A stretch of 64,000 nucleotides of DNA, taken from Fasciolopsis buskii. Its lineage: Eukaryota; Platyhelminthes; Trematoda; Plagiorchiida; Fasciolidae. Below are positions 27,801 through 42,200 of the stretch, piece by piece. Numbering within the stretch: the stretch's first letter is position 1; each line of letters starts with the position of its first letter. The position numbers were made by a program, and so were the translations under genes. Location of the stretch: positions 62,001 to 126,000 of the forward strand of contig LUCM01002927.1 of assembly GCA_008360955.1 (NCBI GenBank). Reading direction: 5' to 3'. Below the pieces are notes generated by a model. It did no database searches, was not told where the DNA came from, and was given only the letters and a program-made list of their open reading frames with translations.

Positions 27801-30800
27801 GAACAGCAGCGTCAAGCGGTCGTGAAGTCCAAACGTTCCTCGAGGGCCAGTGGATGGAAAGAATTGTACGAATAGGGATATTTCAACCTTTGTGCACAAA
27901 CACAATAGCTGTAAATAAAAATCGAACGTGCTTTCCTACTCTTGTGGTCCTGTCATTGGCTCTGTTTGTGCCGCTCGGATCGGAGCCAATTGAGTGCCTA
28001 CTGGTAACTTGTATGCCTTGGTTACTGTGACTGACCGAACTCCGTAAGCTGATTTCATGTCTAATACCGGTTCATACACCTTGCTGTTCCGCGTTGGAAG
28101 CATAATGAGAACTAGTACAGTTTTACAGGCAATGCGACGTAAAGTTCTTATTTAAAATGCTTGTAATTTATACAATTTAAGGGGTTACTTAGTAGCTCAT
28201 TCATAATTATCAAGATTTATGCCAAAAGTATTCGTAATTCGGTGAGAAAATGTCTCTCTTCCGCTAGATCTGACGGGCGTACACTTGCTTACAGACTTCC
28301 GAACAATGCACGGATAACCGGTTCGCCTTACAGCGTACATGCAGAAATGTGCCCGTGAAAGATCGGTCATGTTTCAGACACACAAGCGAGATTGCACCAA
28401 GTCAGTTGAATGAAATTTGCTAATTATTTGGATATAATTCCAAAGTAATGCGAGAAATATGTTTATGAATCATGATCACCTTGAGACGGTTTGTATATAA
28501 CTCGACCAAAGATTTGTTCATTTCTTACTAGTCTCTTGTTTTCATTTACTGGCCTCGGGCTGTTTTGTCTGTCATGACCGGTGTCGGATTAGAACAACCT
28601 ATGAAGAAATTGCATGTAACACGTGTGAATTGTAACGGGACTTGATCACCTGGCATAGAGTTTGACAGTAGTTATAATTTGGCCAGTAGAATTATGTGTT
28701 TGAATTCATCCAGACATGAAAACTCGATAAAAACCCCTTATTGGAAACCAAACCGTTGCATCACAATCCCTAGGGATTTTTTCTCGAAGTTGACACCCCA
28801 GCATATACTGCACAAAGAACACTGATGAACTTCTCCGGCATGTGGTGTCGCTAGGGTAGATATCCAAAGTTTCCGATTCGACAGCCTCGTGTTGCACCCA
28901 TTCATTCACTTGTTCCTGTGAGAAAATGTACATCGGCTACATGACCAGGCGCTTGTCTGAACGCATCCGTAAGCAACACTGTGCTTGATTGAGCACTGGA
29001 ACCAACAGGGACCAGGCTCAAAAGTACAAATGGACAAACCCAATCCATCTTCTATCCTGTGTACCATTTATGTGAAAGAATAAACGCTATTCCAGAACGA
29101 CAGAAGTTAGTAAACTTGGGTTTCAAACCACACATTGGGATAGAACCAAACAGGGCTTACAGTATCCGCCTAATAGCGAAGAAGTGAGACGCTCCATGAT
29201 CATTAGCGCACTTATTCATACCCGACCGTCCATATATGAATATACTACTGAATCCAAATAGGCGTTTGTCGGTTCTTAGCACCTGGGTAAATCGTTCGAT
29301 TGTTAGACGGGTTCCATATAACAGCCCGGCAGTATGATCCGTGAGGGGAGCTCATACAATCCCCAGAAAATATACTAAATAACTAAATTACTTGCCAATG
29401 ACGGTAGAAAATCGCCTACTAAATTTGACCAACTGTGGACACCATTGGGAATTGACAGTATTCTGCCGATGTCAGTCATCCTACCAGAAACTGAATGACC
29501 CACACAGAGTGAGGAATTGGTTGCTTTAGCAATGACCCAGGTTGGTCCTTCAGCTCTTTCTTATATCTACTAATGACCAGAATTCACGCTATCCGAAAGC
29601 TGGGGTGGGATGGCCGAGTGGAATAAAATTTTATAATTCGCCATATTTAGCTTCAATCCCTGAGCGAGCAAATGTCAACGAACCTTGGAACAATTTTGTT
29701 CAAGTAGGGAGGAAGATGTAATCTGAAAACCCAAAACTTTTCGTCATTGACGTGTGAAAATAATTATTGCTGAGCAAAGATACGGTACCCTCGGGACGAA
29801 CGGGTCATCTTTATGGTAGGAGAAAGAATCCAAAAATCGGAATAAAGCAACGCTCGATAAACAGATCTCGCATGAAAAAAAGTTATGTTATCAAAAAGTC
29901 TTGGTGCTGTATGACAAAGAAGAATCGACTCCGAGATAAATATTTTGTGCACCCAGAATCGTCCATTCAAAATCTAGTCTAACCTGGGAACTGATATCTT
30001 TAACGACTATGTCCGTGTGCCTGTAGTCGTTAAATAATCCACATGGTCTACAGAAGAACCTTATTCAACTACTGCATGTACATGTAGAAGGTATTTGTTT
30101 CAAATTCACCCACGCGAATCATTTGGCCGCACGCGACATTCACGTGGGGACCTATGTCGCGGTCTCGCATCCCTGCTGCACTGTGCTACTCTACTGACGC
30201 CAGTATTCGGTATGTTGTATCGAGTAGTTTTGTCAACACACACACACATACAGACACGTATCCAGAACAAATCCTGACATGCAGTATATGTACAGTAAAA
30301 AGTTCAACCTTTCCTTGCTAATACGACCCCACATACGATGTGAACACAGACCGAGTTCCAATCCAAAAGATAGCGGTGCATAATGGTATATCCTAACAAA
30401 CGCTGACTTCTTCAAATGAAAAGGACCGATCAGACAGAAAAAAATGGAAATAAATTGAGTCAGCAAATTTCTTTTTAGGGGGGGGGGCGATAAATCACCG
30501 TAGAACGAGACGAAATTCAATCGTGGAAACCAGATCAACCAGGCACTGATGTCTTCAGAAATTGTCTTAGGCAAATTTTTACCTCTGTCGATCCAAGGGG
30601 CATGCTCGTTACTCAGCCCCTCGTGTCATCACTAATTTCCACCGAACACAATTAAACCTAATTCCACTATTTTGTGGACACTGTGAAACTGTACTACAAC
30701 CAGCGGGTCACATGTCACTTTGTGTTCTGGACCATCCATCAATCAGAAGTGAGCTAAACACGATCTGATTTTGACTAAATTCTGTAGTTTACAACCGGAT

Positions 30801-33800
30801 TCTGTTTCTGGACATTAAAAAACCCTTATACTTGGTACTTCATGGCATCTTAATTGAATAATCACTAATCACTAGAGAAAAGATTGTGACTTGTACAAAA
30901 TGAACAGCCAATCTGGGCCAATGAATCTGTCCGGACTCTAGGCCAAACAAAAAATTATCGGTTCCGCAACGGGCTCTGTTGATCAATGTTGCAGTCAATG
31001 AAAACCTATCGCAAATATGCAGTTATATATTTCAGGAGACTATACACTCGGCAAATGATAGTGTCTGAATTAGGGTTGATCCATGAAAGTACACACTGAT
31101 CCGATTGTCCGGGGATCTTCGAGAGTGCTTCTGTGGAAAAAGAGCGAAACCTTATTGGATTATGCTGGCGGAAGGAGGGGTTGAGCTTGCCTGTCAACTT
31201 AGGTGCTTCACTCTTACGGTAGGTATAATATATTTCTTCCCAAAGTCATTCGCCTGACCATCAATTAGAACAAATAAAAAGTAACGTATAATTCATGTAA
31301 ACATTATATGAGTATATGTTTACAAATAAATCGGTTGTCTGTTAGCATAAGAAATGCCAAATCTTGACAAACACAAACACAAAAACCTAAATCTTATTTC
31401 GTCCGTGTAAATGCATTTTGAGGGGTGGGGTTGAGAACACTCAGACAAAGAGTCCTACGAATGCGCTAAGTGGACACTTTTTGTGCAAAGGGACTAGCTA
31501 AATTGGATTTCGCCTCGACAATAGTACTTGGTAATATATCCACCTTAGTTGCACCGGTTTTCCACTTTAGAAACCTTTAATCCGAGCTGGCGAAACACAG
31601 AGAGGGCGACAATCAAGAAAGCTTATTTACTATTTTCATTCTGGTGGATCATACCATTCCGATGGGGGCTGATTGATTCCGGAATTTGACAGTTAGTTAA
31701 ACAAAGTTGATCTGTTCACTCGCATTGATCACACACGTAACTGTGCGTGAAGACAGGTTGGGAACATCTGGCCATCTGGAGAGACACAAACAACTCATCG
31801 TGTCTTCTTGTCTCGGTTAACCGGAATTCGAGAAGAATAGAATCTAATTAGCCTATCTGTCATAAACCGTATCACACAGACAGTTCAAGCAAATAGGATC
31901 GGCACGTGTGAAAGACGGACGTTTTGGGATTAGGTGAGAATAATGATGGCACATTTCCCCAATTGTTGTTCATCCTTATTGTCGATCCCGTTTGGGTTCA
32001 CAACACACTTGGAGATTTGGAAACAAAAGGGTAGATCAAACACCAACAAGATTGCATAGAGCGAACTATAAAATACGGCTACTTGTCCTCGAACGTTGGC
32101 AACGTGTACACTGCTTGAAACAATGGATACTGGAAAGAAAGTGACGAAGATGGGTAGAATAATGCAGGCAACTGAGTAGCTTCAAACAATTTAAGTTCGT
32201 GACCCCAGACCAATTCAGACCTAAACATAGAAGTCACGCGAACTTCAACATTTCGATTACTCTTTATTTGACGAGTTTCGGCGAAATTTCTCAGAATTAT
32301 CACGCCAAATGTCACAGCTCACGAGGAAACTGACCTACGGACAAATAGCGAGAGAAAATACATGATTAAATCAAACTGAACACTATTGGATTAGTATTGG
32401 GGAGCTGTGGAGGTTGGTTGAAGAGAGAGGCATCAAAACGGACTCACCTTTCATGAGGCAGAAGCCATGTGACAAAAATGACGAACAATCGAACGTGAGG
32501 CTGGGTCGTTAGTTGATGCATAAATGAAGTGTAAAACTGGAGCTAATTAGTGGGATCTTCGGAAAAAGATTGCACTTGATCCGTACTCGAATCGGGATGG
32601 ATCACCGTTGATGCCAATTTTCAGGTCACGTACGAGCTAAGCCAATCGTAAATATCCCTTTCGCCCAACTGAAAATACGGTGGCCCAATTTTGTTTTCCA
32701 CATATGTTCCAGTCCAGTCTCATAGTTTTATGGACATTTTCTCTAAGCCTTACGACCGGTCAGTTTTTATCTTTTCATAGACGGACAATTCATGGTTCCC
32801 ACAGTTCAAAGTGAACTTACTCACGACTATTCTATTTTTCACTTGAACTGCTTTAGTCCCTGTTGGGCTGGATAAAGTATTTAGGATGCCGAAGACTGTC
32901 AGAAAATCAAATTCTCTCCAAACAGGTTATCACGTGATCCGGTTAGTGGGCCACTTATTCGCCAATAATCTGTAATGTATTCTTTACTCATTTTTCTTCT
33001 ATCCATTACTTTCATGAATAATGAAGCAAAAATGCACACCAATTTGCAGGAAGGGGGCCACGGCCAGCAGAGGACTGCCAAGTGGTGAAGTCGACCGGTG
33101 GTGGAAGGATTCGAACCCGCGACCTCCACATCCAAACGCCACGACCTTATCCGTTTGGCCACCACCGGCCGGACCGGTAAGGCTCTGCATTTTGAACAAG
33201 GCTAGCTGTATTTCACGACGGCGAGAAGATTCGAATTAGCAACCTTCAGATTGAAATGCGATTATGTTAACCGTTCGACCTGCTGATTCATTGTCACGTG
33301 GAATTCGATTAGCCAGAATGCAAGTAAATTAATCGGATTCAAATTGACAAGGGGCAATTGTTTCCTCCTTGCTCAGTTAGTATAAACTCACAATTGTGGA
33401 GTGCATGTGCTCTGATAACCACCTAAAGCAACACGTAGACTGTTGACTCAGTGATCACCGAAGGTCTTTAATGTGACCCGTGATCAATGATCTATCTATT
33501 AGGTGTTAGAAAACCGCCCAAGTCTGCTATTATAATGACGTTTTTATAACTCTGGTCGAGTATGTCATCATAACTTATACCGGCATTTGTTGTGTCACAC
33601 AGAGCGATATAATCCAGTATTTCATGCCCAATCACGTTTTCGACTAGCGTCCAGATTACAAATACTGCACGAGCAGATTCATCGATAAACTTTCAAGAAA
33701 TGTCCGTGGACACTGGTCATCTGAAACCAACAGGAGAATAAACTGTCATTTGACATGCGGTTTTTTCTCCTCGTTGCAAATTATCAATCAGTACCCCCGA

Positions 33801-36800
33801 ACTGTCCGCGAAGTGGTCCTCAGTGAACCCTGCCCATTGGTATTCAGCAGGACGTTGAAACTGACAAAAACGAATGGAAACCACAGATCACGGAGCTATG
33901 GGGTGATGCGGGTCGAATGTAAATGACAGAATAAATAAGACCAGTGTTTTTTCTTTCGGTTTCGTGCAAATTGTGAATATGGATTTGTGATTCAGTCTTA
34001 GAATTTTGTTTTTCCTCTAGACTGGATGAAATAAGATATGCGACTTTTAGAATCCTTTTTGTCTATGTGTGGGAGAGCTGTTCACAGCTTTCAGTGATCT
34101 CCAAATTGTCAAACGTACACACAATGCAACGAAACACGTTATAGACAGACGGCAAAACTATGCGTGCTTTCTACCTAAAACTACGGATAAACACATTTCG
34201 CAGCACTGTGCTCGGTACTCTTATCAAACCGTAGTTATTCAAATACGCTGTCGGTATAGCCTAAAATAATCGACAGACAAGTCGAACTTGTGAGAGATGG
34301 GAAACTGAGCAAATGCTGTGAGATGTTCATTACATCAGTCCATGATGGTGTACCGAAAAATGATTAGCAAAATTCTCGATGGTAGATTGTAACCTGGAAG
34401 CAGAAACCCAGTTTGATTTTCCCGTCCACAATCAGGACGTGCTTCACGCACGTTTGTTTATGGTGAAACTGATCGAACCGTTCATTGTACGACAACAATA
34501 GAGAACCAACATTCAAAAGTAAGAACAACAAAGACCGAGGTGAATACTTAATGGTACACTAATAGACAAAATCAGTTGGGCAAAACATGTCATCGAGTTA
34601 CGGCAATTTTGATCCCTTGTTCTCGGCACGTTGTGGCTAAATGTGGAATCAATTGCATCGAATCACAGTTAGAGACCCGGAATATTGGTAGTTTGATGAA
34701 GAATATGCACGTTCACTTGCCACACGGATTAGATTAGTGAGCAAACTATTGAACCGAAAACTACTGATTAACCCTGTCCATCAGATGTGTGATACCGAAT
34801 TGACAAAACCCGATCGGGAATATCGGCGTAAATTTCTGTTCGCTTACTGAAAGATGAATTTCATCCGGTTTGTCCTGGAGTGGCCAAGCGTGTAAGGTCG
34901 TGGCGTTTCGACTTAAAGGTCGCGGGTTCGAATCCCCCAACACCGGTCGACTTCCCCACTTGACAGCCCTCTGCTGGCCGCGGCCCCCTTCCTGAAAAAT
35001 GATGTGCACTATGTCACTAATAAAAGAAATGAAAAAATAAAAGATGAAAGAACCGATCTGGACTCAAACGCGATGAATAAAGCCTCTCTTACTGGCTACC
35101 ACCTGGTCGTTCACGGATATCGAAATGATTTTCCCGAGTTAACTCTTGCCGAAAATGACGCTTCATTTCGACCTAATTTCCACATGACGTAATCATTTGT
35201 GCTGTAAAATGTTGATCTTTCTCAGAAACGGAACGAAACGAACAACTTGTGAAGTTGAAATAAAAGGAATGACACCCTGTCGTTTGTTTTACTACTACCC
35301 CGTATCTTGTTCCGGGTGTGAATTGTTTGCAGATCTTTCGTTTCCATTATTTTTTCACTTTGGATGCCGTGATCCAGAATTTACGCAATCCGACTGACCG
35401 GGATTGGAACACTTGTCGTTTTCAAGCAAACAGACATATCGACTTCTCCTATTCCTTTGCTATGATCGTTTGAACTACCTACATCGAATTTTGTTCATCC
35501 AAGCATGCCTGTGACCAAGGTCCACTGTCAGCGGGTATGGTCATTTTGCATACATTTTATATACATATATATATATATATGTATTGCCGAATATGATACA
35601 TTGAAAGCATTTCCGCCATGGCGTTTTTGAAGTACAAAGAAGCATAAGCGAATATCATGATGCCGTTTACAGGTGTTCCTTATTGCATATATTTGTTGAT
35701 CGTACCAAGGACAGTTAGACATGGGTGACCTTGGTTGACATTATAACCTCCTGGGAGCATAAAAAATGAAATCGTGTATGGATATTTCGTGAGCGTTTGT
35801 GGAATTCATGTGCTTTATCCCAGCTTGCACTGATGAACGATAACAAGCACAGCTGGGCCACAGAAACGATTATTTTATCGAGTACTCTACGCACGATTGC
35901 GCTCGTATTTACAAGCTGAAATTATCTATTTGTTAACAGAGATGGTCGCAAGTGGTCATGAACAAGAAAATTTGCTCTTGGGAGAGATCGCGATCTACAT
36001 CGAAGTTGACCTTGTGTCAAGGTCACTTCATCGTTTACATTTTTACCGTGACGGCGAAGCAGTGAGCAGGCAATAGTAAAATCTTTCGGCATCACAATGC
36101 ACAGGACAATGAAATGATTAAATTTCTTGGTTAATATAAGTGTTTGTATCTAAGCATTCTCAGCATTTTAAACTAAACGGGGCAACAAGTAGTGTGATAC
36201 TGATCGGATAAAACCAAGCCCGCACCAAGTTGTTCAGGGAGAAAATCAATCACATCCTAAAGTGACCACATATCTATTCGTAACCACGTTCAAATTGTAC
36301 AACATTTGTTTTCTCTAATTCTTAGCTCGATTACCGACGATATCTCGTGCCAGAATAGAGGAAGCATAATTATCATGCACAATTGTAAGAATTGTTCAGT
36401 GCCCTAATCGAACAACTCGTTAGTTTGGTTGGAAGAGACACGGGATTTAGTGATCCGCAGAACACGTTCACAACGGACATTTTTCGAAAACGTCATTACA
36501 CTTTCTTATTTTCGTCAGAATCGTTTTCAGTTAAACGAATAAAACGGAAAAAACCTTAAATTAAATAGTGAATACAGTACAGATGGGAGAAATTTTGTCG
36601 TTTTGGTGACGAATACATTCCGTTGACGCTGACGAAGCAAACAGTATAAGAAAAAAAACGGTGGTTCCTCTGGAGGAAGCTCCGTGTTTTACTCTACCCG
36701 AGTAGTGTAAGCATTTTTCGTTAGTAGAGTGGTTTGATTTCGGCTCGAATGGAAGCCTATATGAGTCCAGAGTACGCTTCACATAGGGAAGGGTCCATTG

Positions 36801-39196
36801 CCTGAATCTTGATCATGTTCGGAATAAGTTTCGTGCTTTGAATTGACCATTTAATGAGTTATGAATTCCCTGGATGTTGAACTAAGAATTCTGAAATCTC
36901 TTGGAGCTTGAGGTAAAAACAGTTTCACACTTGGGTTACTGAACACCATATCAAAATGACCAAAATAAATACTGATGTCTAGGGGACAGACGATTGATTC
37001 CCAGTGTTTGTCGATGTTGAATATCCAGCAATGTGCGGCTTACTACTGGAAAAACTCGCCGTTTCTCGCAGAATAGAAAAAAAATACAAATGAAGGCATT
37101 TGTTCTTCTGTTCGTATGACACTGCTTGGGTGAGTTTCGGCGATCCATGTGTACAGTACGGTAGAAAACTACGAATCAACGCCCCTTTGGTCAGTTTGTC
37201 ACTGCGCGTCAGTCTGAAGTTGCTGCTTGGTTATTTGGAAAGAGCGAAGTTCGTTATTTAGTAAACTGGATGACCAATCACATAACATGCTACCTTGGAT
37301 GGGGAATTAAGCACGATAGTATCACTAATGAGAGTACCGGCAATATAAAACAAAGTATATCGGTTCATCCTTTACTAAAAGGGAATTTCAGTTCACCATA
37401 GCAATCTCCTTCCGATGTTTGCCGGAATATTATGATCAAAAATGATGTTATTTTTCGATTAAGTCTACAATCCAGGACAGTTAACGAATTATAAAATCAG
37501 CCGTCACTTAATTTATAAGCTAACCGAACAATGCGCATTATCAGTTACTGTGTAATCAAAATTACATTCATCCCATCGTCAGTCTGTAACCGAATCAAGC
37601 ATTACTTCTGTGCGTTCGTCAATTTGCCTCTTTGGTAGCAGTTGGCGATTTGCTACCAGCTTATCACGAGTCATCCGATGGGACTTTGCATGACTCTGTT
37701 CCACCTTGAATTTCAGGGACAATATTCTCAGTTCTATCTTCGATAAGACTCCAAACCTCAAGTACTGACGTATTCAATAACAAATGCTTGTATTGTCAAA
37801 TTTGTTTTTCTATCTTTTCATGTGCTTATTCCCGCCGGATTTGCTAACCATCGTACGTGTATCGCCGAACTGTGCATGGATGACTTGTGAAACCGAAACT
37901 TGGTGAATAAACTAGATCAGTGATTGGTCCAAGTGACAAGAAGAAGAACATGCTAAGTATTACAAAACCTGTCTAGTAATATTAGGAAAATCATTCAACC
38001 ATGGGTGGACTTGGACTTTCGTTCGACGAGCATTGCATCGAACGCTCGAACACGATCAACAAATGATTTACTGAACAAATCAATTGTTCACCGCTTCATG
38101 TTATCCAATTCTACTGCACTCTTTGTTTCGTGGAATCAGACAGAACAATTTTCACTTCACAATGCGCTGTTGGACGTTTTTTTGTCCCACTTTTGAAAGC
38201 CTCCTGGAATTGAATAATCCGCACAAATTGCCCTTCCAACTAACTTCGAGTGGCAAAACCGGAGAACCATGGGCTGCTTTTGTGACCGAAAAAGATCGTT
38301 GACAAATTGATAGACCCGTAACAAGAATGGACAGTTCACAAAGTGAATAGTTTGGAGATTCATATCCAAGTTCGCTTCGCCATGAATGATCAGAATTAGC
38401 AATTTGTCAGCTTTCATATTGTCATTGCATATTCTGAAAAAAATGTTACGTCTATTCATCTCTTGCTCTTTACACGCATGCAAGAGTTTTCCCGTCTTCG
38501 ATTTCATAGTGAAAAATCCATCAGTAATGATAAAACTGTTTGGAATAAAAAACATCATCTCAGTTCACCTGTAGTTTGCCTGTGTCTGAGTGGACAATTA
38601 CTTGCTAATCTGCCAGTTTTTGGCAATACCTAGGTAGCTGGTTTATTTCATTTATAATTAACTACTCAGCTTACCCTACGTTCTGCCCTCTCCTGGCAGA
38701 GGAGTTCCCACTTAGGTGCAAGGCACTCACCATCGGGTTGACTGGTCTAGGGAAGATGATTAGACTTTGATCCTAGTCCAATCACTAGCAGTGTGCAAAG
38801 CATAACGCTGCGTGCTCCTCGGCGTCCGTGGCAAAAAAGATGAAATGAACACCGAGGATTTTCAGTTCCATTTGAAGTGTGTGTGTGGACTGAGCAATTA
38901 ATCATCAACCCCCAGGTCATTCGACATTGTCTATTTTGTCGCCTACCTTTATCTGTTGCTTTCTTCATTGCTGAAATAACAGTGAAGTTCACATTTTTCA
39001 GGAAGGGTCTGCAACTTCGATTTGCGCAACCAGGTGGTGCGACATCCACAGAGGACGCCTGGACCCCTATCCACAAACGGTGATGTGGCGATAGAAAATA
39101 GAAGAAATGGCTTGTTGGGGGAATTCTGCACTGTCTTTCAGTTTCCTCTTTCTTACTCATTGTTTCCGTCCTTCGCTGTGACTCCGATGGCACAAA

Positions 39197-39238
<42 letters not shown>

Positions 39239-42200
39239 GACTTTCACTATCTTAACAGGTCGATTAGTTGTGACACATGGCATTTGACTACCGACGTGTA
39301 CACCGCTAATTACAAAATCGATGCAAAGTTTTCAAGTTCATACATGGCCAATGTACAGAATAGATAGAAATTAGTAGATTGGTGGTTGAGCGAACCGCAC
39401 AGAAACTGTAGTGAAGTAGTTCGAGCAGGCAGCTTTGGCACGTGATAGGTTAGGAAAGACCAAATCGTCTTGGGATTCAAATCCGTGGCGGTCACCCTCG
39501 TGTGACTATATCTCAGTTTACGACCAACATACTACTCATTCAACGCTGTTCAAAACTCAGTGATTCATGTATTCTTTAATTAAAATGACTGAATGAACTC
39601 TTCAAGATGTTCAAAGCAAACTGGAGAGTATCATTCAAATCTTAGACACTGTGTCCACATCTTCTCTTTGAAAAACAAGGAGATGAGGTACCTTTGGTGT
39701 TTTCGGTTCACTGTCCGAACGTGTCGATGTGAGTAAGAGGGAACCAAAACAAAAACGATAAAATTCATTGTTTTTTCTTCCATAATATACTATATATGCT
39801 ATATATCCCTTTATGTCAATCGGTTTAATTGTTCCACATTCACCGCGCCGTGCTAGCAATACAAGAGCTGCAACAAAGGAAAGCAAATTGACATCGAAGA
39901 CAAGTGACATTGCCAACCGATTCGTGAGCAGACAAGAATACCGAAATGAAACACACACTCACATGCACACACACACACACACAGGCACACAGGCACACAC
40001 ACAAGCGTGCGCGCTTGTTTTGTTCGCCCAAAGACAATGGCAGACCTTGTACAAACGAAAAGTTGGAACGAGAAGTGTCTATCATCGATGGGCTAATTGC
40101 AGCTCACAGAAGAGATGAATACTGCCAGAACCGGGGGAAAATGAAGTCGGATAGCTATTCAAACCGCAACGTGGGAAAATTTGACCAAGTTTAACAGACG
40201 AAATTTTGCCGGTCATATTAGGTGATCGTATACTCATCTGATATTTTATATTCATAACCGACGCTACACCGCATTATGATAATCATCCTCCAGTCTTCTA
40301 ATAGGTGATTATGAGTAATGATCGTTTTGAGTCAACTTTTGTTTTCTTACCTTACAATAGCTAACAATAAGACCATAACGACCGGAGATTTTGTAACGAT
40401 CAGTGTTAACAAGTATAAGGACAATTTCTGACGTCTTATTGTCTTTGCAAATGAAACGGATTAGTAAACATGTTCGGCTTCAATGCTCCATGGTCATGTC
40501 AAAACCTCTATCGGCTACGATTGGGTCACAACAGGATGGAGTGGATTGGATTGGACGAATCAAGCCTGGGACACGTGGACCCAGGTAATCCAAATCTAGC
40601 TGTGAACCAAAATACATGAGTTTGATCATTAATCCAATTGTTATCTGTTTTGCCATATACTGTTATCCTTCTGGCCTGTGAACCTCACGGATGTAAAATC
40701 AACGAGAGTGCAACTAGAGACTTGTTTCGAGAGCCTTTTGTTCAAGATGGATCCTAACGATATTGAGTCAGTCACATGGTAAACTAGCGTTGAGTCGGCG
40801 GTACCTTAGGTCTTATTTAAAATATAACGATAGTACATACATTCGTCATTGTGGTGGACCTGCTCACTTCGGTTAGAGAGTAACATTTTGTTTCGATCCG
40901 TAAGAGTGTGACACAGTTATAATGTAATCTATAAAAGCCATATCGCGTCATAGTCATTATATAATATTTGGAAGCACGCGTGCAGATAGCCTCGGATACA
41001 GCTGAGACTGGTTGATTGCACACAAGTTCCCTGCATATGATCCTACCAGTAGCTAGTTCGATGATGCACTAGTTGAATATTTTTTCATAACTGGTGATCT
41101 GCTGATTACAGTACATAAATAAACAGTTCCAGAACTTAAGATTTTTAAAACCCAAAGTATCTGATGACGTGTGACTAGTAACGCACGGCCCCGGCCCCGG
41201 TGTCATGAATCAGCTAGCCTGACTTTACATAATGGAACGCCCACATTGATTGTTATTCTGAAGGAACGAGAAACACAACTAAACAGTATATGAAAACCGT
41301 TGATATATGGCCGGCGATGGCCAAAAGGATAAGATCGTGGCATTTGGACATGAACGCCGCGGATTCGAATCCTCCCACCGCCGGTCAACTTCCCCACTTG
41401 GCGGCCTTCTGCTGGCAGCTGCCCCCTTCCTGAAAATGGATGTTCATTGTTGTTCTATTAATAAAGGAAGTAAAAGATAAAAGTTTAGAAAAGCTGTGTG
41501 GAAAATTGTAAAGTAGAATAGGAAAGGACAACGCAAAATCGACAGACTACGTAAATTTGCAGACTGTCACTTAACAGGCAAACATTGTGGGAAATTTGAG
41601 CTCTCCGGTTAGGATTTGATTTGTACAAGCACGGGGATCACGCAGAATCTTTGGAACTGTTAACCTAATTTTTGCTACCAAATTCGCAAAATGTGTACCA
41701 CGTGCATCAATGCCTCGGAAGCTCCCAAGTAGATTGGTCTTATACATCAACTGCAGAAGCGACGTGGAACGGAAACAGGAGTGTGGTTCAGCTGCGATTT
41801 TGCAACTTACCAAAGGCGGCGCCTAAAACTTAGCTAACGTTTTGTATTCTGCGTGAGAACATGAATTTTACCTATCAGAATACTATGTTGATGGCTGATG
41901 GTGTGATTTGCCGACGTCTCGACCACTTCAGGTGACCTCTGTCAGAGAGGCTTTTTATGTGCAAAATCAGTGCTTGTTTAAAACATTGACGTCGTAAAGG
42001 TTGTCCAAGGTCATCGAAAAGCCAACTTTTCACCGTGCAACTTTTACATCAGACGCGATGCGTGAGGAATCGATTTTCCTAAATACTCTAGACTCAGCTC
42101 CGAGTCAATCAGCCTACCGCCCAGACGTATTCATCAAACTTTATGTTGTATTGAAACACCGATGGTGCTTTTCGTTTTGATATTGCACTCATAAACAAAA

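Larger units (their letters stand above)
20600..32900. other. Large semaphorin intron, middle part: no supported gene
   Basis: I see no exon with recognisable homology and no long repeat copy, apart from the listed island at 24.4 kb and simple repeats. Short open frames are of chance length. A weak tRNA-like fragment (GGGATGGCCGAGTGGAATAA) lies near 29.61 kb. Confidence 0.5.

Noticed and set aside
32262..32297. Penelope-type hammerhead (minus strand CTGAGAA...GAAACTCGTC)
   Set aside because: The GAAA box is present, but there is no convincing stem II and the first box is mutated; too short to support.
33060..33175. A real tRNA gene
   Set aside because: The A and B boxes are good, but the cloverleaf is distorted, and the same head recurs with a shared non-tRNA body and A-rich tail, so it is a SINE.
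35821..35860. Hammerhead-like TGCACTGATGAACGATAACA
   Set aside because: It resembles part of SINE B, but the GAAA box is absent and the flanks do not match the family.
38161..38535. VPS13-type lipid transfer protein exon
   Set aside because: The alternation of hydrophobic strands is suggestive, but I could not match any conserved signature, so no name is given.
38747..39283. Longest open frame in the window (178 codons, minus)
   Set aside because: It crosses the (TA)n microsatellite (Ile-Tyr repeats) and a repeat-like stretch, so it is not credible as a gene.
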